Source: CAIWHR01 sp963709525
Lineage (GTDB): Bacteria > Pseudomonadota > Gammaproteobacteria > Burkholderiales > Casimicrobiaceae
Length of the DNA: 64,000 nucleotides
Assembly (NCBI GenBank): GCA_963709525.1
Contig: CAVPXB010000009.1
Span: forward strand, 310,001 to 374,000
Direction of reading: 5' to 3'
Shown here: positions 55,795 through 64,000 of the stretch, piece by piece
How the letters are laid out: each line of letters starts with the position of its first letter
Position numbering within the stretch: position 1 is the first letter of the stretch
Program-made: the position numbers and the translations under genes
Notes under the pieces: model-generated
What the model saw: the letters and a program-made list of their open reading frames with translations, nothing else
The model's database searches: none
What the model was told of the DNA's origin: nothing

Positions 55795-58700
55795 ATGGCA
55801 CTTTCCCTGATACGAGTGGGCATCGGTGTTGGATTCGCCGTCATCGGCGCGCTGACGCTGCTGGTTCCCCCGAGCGGCGCGCGCACGCTGCCGCGCATCG
55901 ACGCGTTTGGCGCCGAGCCGGTGGCAGCGTCGAGCGGCGAGATCGTGATGTCCGCGAAACGGAAGGCTGTCGTCGCCGGCACCCTGTCGATCGAGCCGCG
56001 CCTGGGCGTGCCGACGTTCCTGCGCGGTTCCGGGTTCATGGAAGGCGCGCGATCGTTCGGGGCTACGCCGTCGTCGGAGTCGTCCGTGGCGATCGACGCG
56101 CTCGCCCGGGCGCACCTCGCCGACCTCGCGGGCCTCTACCGGATCACCGCCGACGAAGTCAACGCGCTTCCGGTGCAGGACGTGCAGCGCTTTCCGGACG
56201 GCGCCGCCATCGTCCGCTTCGCCAACAGGATTGAAGGGATCGACGTCTTTCGCGAGCACGCGAACGTGCTGCTCGATCGCGAGGGCGCTCTGGTGGCCAT
56301 CGGCGGGTACGTCACCGGGGCGCCGACAGCTCGCCAGGCGAAGGCGCGCGCCGACCCGCCGGATCCCCGGCAGGCGATCGCCGCAGCACTGGCCGATTAC
56401 AGGTTCCCGCCCTCCGTCGCGCAGCAGCTGGAGCCCCGCGGCGAATCCGGCGGCTACGCCTATTTCGCGCTGCCGAAGGACGCGCGGAGCGACGACGGTT
56501 CGGCATTGACGCAGGCGGCCCGCGCCAAGCCGGTGTGGTTTCGAACTGGCGCCGGCCTCGTTGCGGCGTACTACGTCGAAACACAGGTCCGCGACGGAAA
56601 CGGGCCGTGGAGCCTCGATGCACACGCCTACGTGATCGCACAGGCGGACAGCACGCTGCTGTACCGCCACAATCAGACCGCGGATGCCGCTTTCACCTAC
56701 CGCGTGTTCGCCGAGGCTTCGGGCAGCAACCTGCCGTTGCCGAGCCCCGTCGGCCGCAATGGCTTTCCGCATCCCACCGGCACGCCGGACGGATACCAGG
56801 CGCCCCCCGCGCCCGCCAACCTCGTCACGCTGCAAAATCTGCCGTTCAGCCGCAACGACCCCTGGCTCGCCGCCGGCGCGACGACGACCGCCGGCAACAA
56901 CGTCGAGGCGTTCGCCAACCTTGTCGAACCCGACAATTTCGGTCCGGCCGACCCCAACGAGTGCAACCTCGCGCAACCCGTCGTCGGCGACCTGCACGCC
57001 TGCGTCAACCGCGCCGCGACCTTCGATTACGCGTACGACACGACGCAGGCGCCCAACGCCAGCCGGGCGCAGATCATGGCCGCGGTCACCAACCTGTTCT
57101 ACATGAACAACTACCTGCACGACTGGTACTACGATGCCGGGTTCGACGAGGCCGCAGGCAATGCGCAACACGACAACCATGGCCGCGGTGGCATCGGCAA
57201 CGACAGCATCTACGCCGAGACGCAGGACTATTCGGGCATCGACAACGCCAACATGACCACCCCGGCGGATGGCCAGCGGCCGCGGATGCGCATGTATCTG
57301 TGGACGAAGTCCGCCGCGCTGTCGAGGATCAACGCGCCCGCCGCCCTCGCCGGCGTCAAGGAGGCGGGCACGGCGGATTTCGGCGCGTCGGCGTTCGACT
57401 TGAGCCGCGATCTGGTGCTCGCCCTCGACGCCGCCGACACCGAGGGCCCGACGCCGACAGACGGCTGCACGCCGTTCCTGAACGCTTCGGCGGTGGCCGG
57501 CCGGATTGCCCTGATCGATCGCGGCACCTGCTTTTTCGTCGTCAAGGTCAGGCATGCGCAGGACGCGGGCGCCGCGGGCGTGCTGATCGTCAACAACGTC
57601 ACCGGTCTCGTCTCGATGACCGGTGACGACGCGACGATCACGATTCCCGTGTTGTCGGTGTCGCTCGCCGACGGCGCGGCCATCAAGGAGGCGCTCGCCG
57701 CCGGAACGCGCGTCGACATGCGCATCGCGCGCAGGAGCGCCGTCGCGCGCGAAGGGTCGGTCGACAACACGCTGATCGCCCACGAGTGGGGCCACTACAT
57801 CAGCAATCGCCTGGTCGCCAATGCCAACGGACTCACGACGCAGCAGGCGCAGGGGATGGGCGAGGGCTTCGCCGATTTTCACGCCATGTTGCTGCTGGTC
57901 AAGGACGGCGACCGCTCGCTTCCGGCCAACGCGGGCTTCAACGGGGCCTACACAAGCACGGCGTACCCGATGAGCGGGCCGGATTTTGCGCCCGACGTCC
58001 TCAACAACGCCTGGTACTACGGAACACGACGCTATCCGTACTCGCGCGACATGAGCCGCAATCCGCTCAGCTTCCGTCACATCGGCGACGGCGTTGCGCT
58101 TCCGGCGTCGGCGCAACGTTCACCGACCAACGGCGGCAGCAGCAACGCCGAGGTGCATAACACGGGCGAGGTCTGGGGATCGATGCTTTGGGAGTGCTAC
58201 AGCAACCTGCTCAACGACAGCGGCCGACTTTCGTTTGCGCAGGCGCAGGAGCGGATGAAGCGCTACCTCGTCGGCGGCTACAAGATGATGCCGGCGAACC
58301 CGACCTTCGTCGAAGCGCGCGACGCGATCCTGGCGGTGATGGAGGCGCAGGATCCGCTCGACCACAAGCTTTGCCTGCATGGCTTTGCCAAGCGGGGCGC
58401 CGGCATCGGCGCGGTGGCTCCAGCGCGGTACAGCGAGGACAACGCGGGCGTCGGCGAGAGCTACATGACCGTGCTGCCCGCGAACGGAACCCGCCGGCCG
58501 GTGGTCGAGTATTACCACGCAGGCTTCGATCACTACTTCATCACCGACATCCCGGACGAAATCGCAAAACTCGACAGTGGCACGTTCGCGGGTTGGTCGC
58601 GAACCGGCGAGTCGTGGAACGCCTACGCCGACACGCCAGCGGGAAGCGTCGCGGTATGCCGCTTCTTCAGCACGTCGTTCGGATTGCGGAGTTCGCACTT

Positions 58701-58971
58701 CTACACTTCCGACGTCGGGGAGTGCGCGCTGGTCAGGCAGAACGCCGACTGGCAATTCGAGGGCCAGGTGTTCGGCGTGCTCGCTCCCGGTCCGTCCGGG
58801 AGCTGCCCGACCGGAACACAGCCGGTCCATCGCGTCTACAATAATGGCCAGGGCAGCGCGCCCAACCACCGCTACACGACCAGCGGCGCCACGCGCGAGG
58901 CGATGCTCGCCAAAGGGTGGGTCGCCGAGGGAATCGGCACTGAAGGCGTGATCATGTGCGCTCCGCTGTGA
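55795..58971 (+). CDS. large secreted M36 (fungalysin)-like metallopeptidase with PA and C-terminal DUF5648-like domains
   Basis: 1058 residues. A signal segment (residues 5-28) leads to an FTP-type propeptide (about 75-200, ALARAHLADLAGLYRIT). The catalytic half has NNYLHDWYYDAGFDEAAGN, HDNHGRGGIGND and the zinc site HEWGHYI near residue 663, with the third ligand in GMGEGFADFHAM. A PA insert (about 550-640, GRIALIDRGTCFFVVKVRHAQDAGA) lies before the zinc site. After TGEVWGSMLWECY comes the C-terminal domain VVEYYHAGFDHYFITDIPDEI, with HRYTTSGATREAM, a module found on many secreted proteins. Probably degrades extracellular protein. Full length and intact. Confidence 0.88.
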   Translation: MALSLIRVGIGVGFAVIGALTLLVPPSGARTLPRIDAFGAEPVAASSGEIVMSAKRKAVVAGTLSIEPRLGVPTFLRGSGFMEGARSFGATPSSESSVAIDALARAHLADLAGLYRITADEVNALPVQDVQRFPDGAAIVRFANRIEGIDVFREHANVLLDREGALVAIGGYVTGAPTARQAKARADPPDPRQAIAAALADYRFPPSVAQQLEPRGESGGYAYFALPKDARSDDGSALTQAARAKPVWFRTGAGLVAAYYVETQVRDGNGPWSLDAHAYVIAQADSTLLYRHNQTADAAFTYRVFAEASGSNLPLPSPVGRNGFPHPTGTPDGYQAPPAPANLVTLQNLPFSRNDPWLAAGATTTAGNNVEAFANLVEPDNFGPADPNECNLAQPVVGDLHACVNRAATFDYAYDTTQAPNASRAQIMAAVTNLFYMNNYLHDWYYDAGFDEAAGNAQHDNHGRGGIGNDSIYAETQDYSGIDNANMTTPADGQRPRMRMYLWTKSAALSRINAPAALAGVKEAGTADFGASAFDLSRDLVLALDAADTEGPTPTDGCTPFLNASAVAGRIALIDRGTCFFVVKVRHAQDAGAAGVLIVNNVTGLVSMTGDDATITIPVLSVSLADGAAIKEALAAGTRVDMRIARRSAVAREGSVDNTLIAHEWGHYISNRLVANANGLTTQQAQGMGEGFADFHAMLLLVKDGDRSLPANAGFNGAYTSTAYPMSGPDFAPDVLNNAWYYGTRRYPYSRDMSRNPLSFRHIGDGVALPASAQRSPTNGGSSNAEVHNTGEVWGSMLWECYSNLLNDSGRLSFAQAQERMKRYLVGGYKMMPANPTFVEARDAILAVMEAQDPLDHKLCLHGFAKRGAGIGAVAPARYSEDNAGVGESYMTVLPANGTRRPVVEYYHAGFDHYFITDIPDEIAKLDSGTFAGWSRTGESWNAYADTPAGSVAVCRFFSTSFGLRSSHFYTSDVGECALVRQNADWQFEGQVFGVLAPGPSGSCPTGTQPVHRVYNNGQGSAPNHRYTTSGATREAMLAKGWVAEGIGTEGVIMCAPL

Positions 58972-59041
58972 GCGTTCCGTCGCCGGTTCGCTGGACCTGA
59001 ACAAGTCAGGTGATTCGGCAAGCTACCGGAAGCCGGCAACG

Positions 59042-59425
59042 ATGGAATTCGAAGCCCGAACCAATGCCCCCCGGCGCAGCCCGGTGCTGCGCTGGCTCTC
59101 CGTCGTGCTGCGCACCGCGCACGTCATGGCGGTGATCGGACTCGGTGCGGCCGTGCTCGGGGCGCCTCTGTCAGGACACCAGCAGGCGTTGGGCGTATTG
59201 GGCAGCGGGCTGGCGACCATGGCGCTCGACCTGTGGGTCCGGCCGCGGCTCTTTCGCGAGTGGTCGGGCGTGGCGCTGGTCGTCAAGCTCGTCGCCGTGG
59301 CCTGGATGGCGTTCGATACCACGCGACTCGTGCCGCTGTTCTGGGGCGTGGTGGTGTGGTCGGTGCTGTTCGCCCACGCGCCGGCGTCGTTCCGGCACGG
59401 GACCTGGCAACGCGTCGTTCGCTGA
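59042..59425 (+). CDS. small membrane protein (hypothetical)
   Basis: 127 residues with three to four hydrophobic segments (LRTAHVMAVIGLGAAVLGAPL; VLGSGLATMALDLWV; VALVVKLVAVAWMAF; LVPLFWGVVVWSVLFAHAPA). It looks like short DUF-type integral membrane proteins of unknown role. It converges with the acetate-kinase fusion gene with 32 bases between the stops. Confidence 0.7.
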   Translation: MEFEARTNAPRRSPVLRWLSVVLRTAHVMAVIGLGAAVLGAPLSGHQQALGVLGSGLATMALDLWVRPRLFREWSGVALVVKLVAVAWMAFDTTRLVPLFWGVVVWSVLFAHAPASFRHGTWQRVVR

Positions 59426-59457
59426 GCGTGCCCGGGCGCCGCCGTCGCGGCGCCTGG

Positions 59458-61783
59458 TCAATAGCGGCTCTGGATCTCGTCGATGTAGCCGATCATTCCG
59501 GTCTGGATGCTGGCCGCGTTGCCTTCGTCGGTATCGATGTGCATCGACAGCCGGTAACCCGGGTTGACGCGCACGACGACGTCCCCGAATACGAGCCCGC
59601 GCCCGCCTTCGATCCTGACGCGGACGACATATTTGTCGCGCAGGCGGAAGCGCATGGCGTCTTCCGGCGTCATGTGGATGTGGCGCTGGGCGCAGATCAC
59701 GCCGCGATCCAGCGTGACGGTGCCGAAGGAACCCTGCAGCGTGATCCCCGGGGTGTTGACGAGATCGCCGGACTCGCGGATGGGCGGGTTGATGCCGACC
59801 TTGAACTGCTCGGTCATGGCGATCTCGATCTGCGTTTCCTTGCGCGTCGGCCCCAGGACGCGGACATTGGTGATCTTGCCCTTGGGTCCGATCAGGTCGA
59901 CTTTTTCGGCACAGGCGAACTGACCCGGCTGCGAGAGTTCCACCTCCGGCGTGAGCTGGTGGCCGGGCCCGAAGAGGCGGTCGACATCGGCCTGCGCCAG
60001 GTGCACATGGTGCGCCGATACTTCGATCGGAATCGGCGCGTCCTTCTGCCTGCCCTTGATCGCGACGCTTATCTGGTCGCGCTCGATGGCGCGCAACGCC
60101 TCCCACGCGAGCAGGCGCTCGTCGTTGTTGGCGATGACGATGATCTTTACCGGCGAATCGTCGGTCGAGATCACGGCGTGCGAATCCAATGGTCCGAGGT
60201 TGCGATTCTTCCCTTCGTCGAGCTTGATGCCCATCCAGCCCAAGCCCTGGCAGGCGAGGCTGCGCACCGTGGGGCTGGTCTCGCCGACCGTGCCGGTGAA
60301 GGCCAGCACGTCGACACCGCCCATCGCGGCGACGTAGGCGCCGATGTTCTTGCGAATCTGGTAGCAGAACGCCTTGTGGGCCAGCAGTGCCCGATGATGC
60401 CCCTCGTCGGCCGCCTTCTCGATCTCGGCGATGTCGGCGGAAATTCCGGAAATGCCCTTGAGGCCGCTTTCGGAGTTGATCAGGTGCGAGAGTTCGTCCG
60501 GCTTGAGATGGTAGTGCTGCGTCAGGTGGATCATGATCGCCGGATCCAGGCTTCCCGAGCGAGTCGCCATGATGAGCCCGTCGGAGGGCGTCATGCCCAT
60601 CGACGTGTCGACGCTGCGGCCATGGTCGATCGCGCACAGGGAGGCGCCGACGCCGAGGTGGCAGGAGATGATCTCGAGCTCGCCCAGCGGGCGGCGCAGG
60701 GTTTCGGCCACCTTGAGCGAAACGAAGCGGTGCGAGGTGCCGTGGAAGCCGTAGCGGCGGATGCCCTCCTGCTTGTAATACTCGTAGGGAAGTCCGTAGA
60801 GGTACGCGTAGGTCGGCAGCGTCTGGTGAAACGCGGTGTCGAAAACGGCCACGTGCGGAATGGCGGGGAACGCCGTCATTCCCTCGCGGATGCCGGACAG
60901 ATTGATCGGGTTGTGCTGGGGCGCGAACACCGACAGCGCTTCGATGTCGCCGATGACCGCGGGCGTGATCACGGCGGCGCTGGAAAACTTGTTGCCGCCG
61001 TGGGCGACGCGGTGGCCGACGGCGATGACGTCATGCGCCGAAAACTGGTAGCGTGCATCGAGGGTCTGCAACGACTCGAACATCACCGGGAAGAACTGCG
61101 CCGGCGGAAACGCCGGGCGCGTGAGCGTCGTCGTCGCGCCGCCTGCGGTGAGTCGGATGCGGACACCGGCATCGCCGCTGTGATCGACCACGCCACGGAC
61201 ATTCAGGCTCTCGTCCTGCGTGTCGTGGACGCCGAAACGGGTCTGCATGATGCCGAAATTGACGGCCAGGATCTTGCCGGGATCGTCGGTTTTCACGCTC
61301 AGCAGGTAAGGATCCTCCGGACCCGGTCCCGGAGCCGTGCCAGCGCTCGCAGCGTCGATCGGCTGGGCGCGGGCGCGTTCGGCGAGGAGCTTGGTCAGCC
61401 GGGCGATGGTCCTGGGGTTGGTCAGCAGATGGGTCGCGAACACGTCGCGGCCGATCTGCAGCACAAAACAGCGGTTGCTCGGCAACGACGTTGGCGACGT
61501 GCGGATCGCCGGTCAGCATCGGGGCCTCGCCGAATACGTCGCCGTCCTGCAAGCGGCCCACGGTGACGCGCCCGCCCGTGTTGTCGGGGACCGACACTTC
61601 GGCATGACCGCTGACCAGCACGCCCAGGAACAGGCCCGGGTCGCCGCACTCGACGATCGCTTCGTTGCCTTCGAAAGTGCAGAGCTCGGAGCGTGCCGCG
61701 ATCTCCGCCACGGTGGCGGCGTCGAAATCCTCGAACAGGGGCACTTTCGCGAGGAGGAGGCTGGTGAGTTCGGCTTGGGTCAT
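59458..61783 (-). CDS. cyclic-nucleotide-binding-like domain fused to acetate kinase and PduL phosphotransacylase (one frameshift)
   Basis: About 774 residues in three parts. Residues 1-150 are a CAP-like fold (VPLFEDFDAATVAEIAARSE, GDVFGEAPMLTGDPHVANVVA). Residues about 170-565 are an acetate/propionate kinase: VGHRVAHGG, VAVFDTAFHQTLP, YGFHGTSHRF, ATRSGSLDPAIM and FTGTVGETSP. Residues about 570-774 are PduL: VSAHHVHLAQADV, QPGQFACAE, CAQRHIHMTPEDA and MHIDTDEGNAA, including its metal histidines. PduL turns acyl-CoA into acyl-phosphate, and the kinase then makes ATP and the acid. One base shift near 61478, inside the first domain, breaks the frame; the other 675 codons are continuous. Active-site substitutions are described in the findings. 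Confidence 0.85.
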
Positions 61784-61979
61784 GAAGGTCCTGATTCCGC
61801 CGGCGCGCGCGGCAGGAGCATCGCTGCGGCCGCCACCGCGTCAATGGCGTGAGATTAGCATAGTGCTGCATCGCACAAAACGGTTTGAAAGGGCGGCGGC
61901 GCTTGTGCGCATAGCGCCCGTTGCGTTGCGCCATCGCGCCGATGGCGATCGGCGGATAGGGTGTGCAAGTTCGGCGCTA
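61784..61979. other. upstream region of the fusion gene
   Basis: About 200 bases with the presumed leftward promoter of the kinase fusion. No clear boxes could be placed. No gene. Confidence 0.35.
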
Positions 61980-62141
61980 GCAGCCTGTCGGGCTTAGGTC
62001 ATCGTAGCGAGCCGAGCGGGAGAGCGAGGACAGATTTTCACGCTTTTGAGGCGCATGGCGGGACCATGTAACGAAAAAGCGGGGAAATATGGACCGCTAT
62101 CCCACCGGCGCAGTAGATGAACCCTAAGTCCGACAGGCTGC
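61980..62141. repeat. MITE-like element with 19-bp terminal inverted repeats
   Basis: GCAGCCTGTCGGGCTTAGG (61980-61998) is matched by the complement of 62123-62141 with one mismatch, enclosing about 124 bases with no reading frame of its own. Size and ends fit a non-autonomous element; no transposase is present. It lies 20 bases from copy 3 of the 159-bp element. Confidence 0.75.
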
Positions 62142-62161
62142 CAGGGCGGATGGGTGCCTCA

Positions 62162-62320
62162 GAGGCTGAGAGTTTTTCGGGCGTGTCCGAGCGGCGCGCC
62201 AGAAGGCGCCCGATCGAGGCGCAAAGCGCAGCCATAGCTCGGGCTATGGCGAGCATTTGCAACGAAGCGCGGGCGTCTTCTGGCGTGATGAGCGGGCATG
62301 ATCGAAAGACTCTCAGCCTC
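62162..62320 (-). repeat. 159-bp inverted-repeat element, copy 3 (opposite orientation)
   Basis: Same 11-bp ends and exactly the same length as the copies at 21609 and 26278, but inverted. Flanked by TCA on both sides. Confidence 0.9.
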
Positions 62321-62541
62321 TCAGGGCCTGCCCGAGCCGGCGGCAGCGGCCAAGCTTGTCATTCGTCAACACCAAGACACGGTCGTCGCGCGTATCCTTG
62401 CACTCTTCATCGGCCTGGCAATGTGCGCGTGAGAGTGTATCGCCGGCCGGTTGCGGCCGCTGGCCGTCTGCTGCTGCGCGCGCAAGGCAAATGACTGTGG
62501 ACGGCCGGGTGCCGGTGACGCCACAAATGGGGAGATAAACG

Positions 62542-63006
62542 GTGTCCACGATCATCAAGAGCCCGAAGGACTTCTGGACGGGCGCGATGTACCTCGGCTT
62601 CGGGGCGTTCGCGTTCTGGATCGCGCGGGGCTACAACTTCGGAACGGCCAGTCGCATGGGGCCGGGGTATTTCCCGTCGGTGCTGTCGGGATTGCTGATG
62701 TTGTTCGGCGCGCTGGCGCTGCTGCGCGGGGTGCGCAAGGAGGGGCCGCCGTTCGGGGGCTTCGCCTGGCGGCAGGCGGTGATCGTGCTGGCGTCGACGG
62801 TGGCGTTCGGCTTCTTGCTGAGCCGGGCGGGCTGGTCATCGCGCTGGTGGTGCTGATCCTGGGCAGTGCCTCGGCCAGTGCCAAGTTCCGTTTCGAGTGG
62901 AAGGCGGTGGCGGCGGCGATCGTGCTGGTGGTGTTCTGCGTGCTGGTGTTCGTCAAGGGCCTGGGGCTGCCGATTCCCCTGCTCGGGCTCCTGGTTCGGC
63001 GGCTGA
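62542..63006 (+). CDS. tctB: tripartite tricarboxylate transporter small membrane subunit, frameshifted
   Basis: About 154 residues in the corrected frame, from a GTG with a GGGGAG ribosome site. KDFWTGAMYLGFGAFAFWIARGYNFGTASRMGPGYFPSVL is the conserved TctB beginning, and FVKGLGLPIPLLGSWFGG the usual end. Four membrane helices. Frameshifts near 62832 (after FGFLLSRAG) and 62988 break it. It is followed directly by tctA. The pair should work with a periplasmic TctC/Bug protein that is not adjacent. Confidence 0.88.
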
Positions 63007-63013
63007 CGGGGGC

Positions 63014-64000
63014 ATGCACATGGAAGTCTTTGCCAATCTCTACCTCGGGCTGCAGACCGCCGCCAGCTTCATCAATCTGGCCTACTGCTTCATCGGCGTG
63101 CTGCTCGGCACGCTGATCGGCGTGCTGCCGGGGATGGGGCCGGTGGCGACCATCGCCATGCTGCTGCCGATCACTTTCGGCCTGCCGCCGGTGTCGGCGC
63201 TGATCATGCTGGCGGGCATCTATCTACGGCGCGCAGTACGGCGGCTCGACGACGGCGATCCTGGTCAACCTGCCGGGCGAGGCCTCGTCGGTGGTCACCG
63301 CGCTCGACGGCTACCAGATGGCGCAGCAGGGCCGGGCCGGCCCGGCGCTGGCGACGGCGGCCATCGGCTCGTTCTTCGCCGGCACCGTCGCCACCTTCCT
63401 GATCGCGCTGTTCGCGCCGCCGCTGGCGGAGGTCGCGCTGAAGTTCGGCCCGGCCGAGTACTTCTCGCTGATGGTGCTGGGCCTGGTGGCCTCGGTGGTG
63501 CTGGCGCACGGCTCGCTGCTGCAGGCGCTGGGCATGATCGTGCTGGGCCTGCTGCTGGGCATCGTCGGCACCGACGTCAATTCCGGGCGTGGCGCGCTTC
63601 ACGCTTCGACATGCCGGAACTGACCGACGGCATCAGCTTCGTCGTGCGTGGCGATGGGCGTGTTCGGCATCGGCGAGATCATCGCGCAACCTGGAGAACG
63701 AGGGCGACGCGCAACCTGCTGGTGAAGAAGGTCGACCGGGCCTGATGCCGACCAGGGAGGATTTCAAGCGCATTGCGGCGCCGATGCTGCGCGGCACCGC
63801 GCTCGGCTCGGTCCTCGGCATCCTGCCGGGCGGCGGCGCGATGCTGTCGTCGTTCGCCGCCTATGCGCTGGAGAAGAAGGTATCGCAAGAACTCGGCCGA
63901 GTTCGGCAAGGGCGCGATCGAGGGCGTGGCGGCGCCGGAGGCGGCCAACAACGCCGGCGCGCAGACGTCGTTCATTCCGATGCTGACGCTGGGCATTCCG
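63014..64000 (+). CDS. tctA: tripartite tricarboxylate transporter large permease TctA, partial and frameshifted
   Basis: The 5' two thirds of TctA, cut by the window edge. MEVFANLYLGLQTAASFINLAYCFIGVLLGTLIGVLPGMGPVATIAMLLPITFGLPP, then YGAQYGGSTTAILVNLPGEASSVVTALDGYQMAQQG, GSFFAGTVATFLIALFAPPLAEVALKFGPAEYFSLM and LGSVLGILPGGGAMLSSFAAYALEKK are textbook TctA, but they lie in different frames. Shifts occur near 63227, 63595, 63650, 63700 and 63885, about one per 150 bases. Start at 63014 or 63020. This density suggests poor consensus quality here. Confidence 0.85.

Noticed and set aside
54028..58116. Open frame of 1362 codons on the minus strand opposite the M36 peptidase
   Set aside because: It is Arg/Gly/Val-rich without family motifs, and the plus strand has clear peptidase motifs. 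Long antisense frames are expected in high-GC DNA because stops are rare.
62038..62262. A 74-codon frame across the repeats before tctB
   Set aside because: It is the conserved open frame of the 159-bp element joined to the neighbouring element; the same peptide appears wherever the repeat is present, so it is a repeat by-product rather than a gene.

Overview
The window is high-GC, densely coded DNA that reads as a betaproteobacterial chromosome. The evidence is the long collinear run leuC, entericidin-type lipoprotein gene, leuD, leuB, asd, fimV, truA, trpF, trpB, trpA, accD, folC, SPOR-domain gene, cvpA, purF, together with the block Rieske oxygenase, xseB, ispA, dxs, folE2 and the pair mutL, miaA. 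I recognise both orders from Burkholderiales and relatives. No rRNA, CRISPR array, prophage or integrase was seen, and there is a single tRNA gene (Arg, CCG).

Layout. Positions 1-330 hold a cyclic-di-GMP riboswitch on the minus strand, reading out of the left edge. Positions 0.6-4.3 kb carry thpR, a frameshifted rhodanese-type sulfurtransferase, a DMT exporter and a Rieske oxygenase. Positions 4.6-8.5 kb carry isoprenoid and folate genes (xseB-ispA-dxs-folE2). Positions 8.6-10.6 kb hold a LytS/LytTR-type two-component pair. Positions 10.6-14.2 kb hold a GATase, mutL and miaA. Positions 14.2-30.7 kb are the long leu-asd-fimV-trp-accD-folC-purF block. From about 30.8 to 46 kb the DNA is accessory: a three-haem-domain cytochrome, tRNA-Arg, a broken Mg-type P-ATPase, a methyltransferase, a lipoprotein hydrolase, several very small stress or envelope genes, an M23 peptidase, and a stretch (42.8-46.0 kb) where each of several neighbouring genes has lost a piece (NsrR-like, NnrS, adaptor/permease, TetR). 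Positions 46-59.4 kb return to intact metabolic and transport genes, including DAHP synthase, a class V aminotransferase, a Tat-type dienelactone hydrolase and a large M36-like peptidase. Positions 59.4-61.8 kb encode one polypeptide joining a cyclic-nucleotide-binding fold, an acetate-kinase fold and a PduL phosphotransacylase. The right end holds the small and large membrane subunits of a tripartite tricarboxylate transporter (TctB, partial TctA).

Two cross-cutting themes. First, four unrelated families of short palindromic or terminal-inverted repeats are present: the GGGGTCAGA type, a uniform 159-bp element in three copies, a roughly 160-bp element with 19-bp ends, and the TTCGACAAGCTC type. 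They sit directly against start and stop codons and in some cases supply them (miaA, fimV, the dienelactone hydrolase, the histidine phosphatase). Second, many otherwise well-conserved genes carry single-base frameshifts, with the highest densities in mgtA and at the right end. Much of this is probably consensus error, so broken reading frames should be checked against raw reads before being called pseudogenes.

The most interesting single locus is the CNB-AckA-PduL fusion. It puts both steps of acyl-CoA to acyl-phosphate to acid (with ATP formation) on one chain behind a regulatory-type domain, but several kinase active-site residues and the cyclic-nucleotide arginine are substituted.
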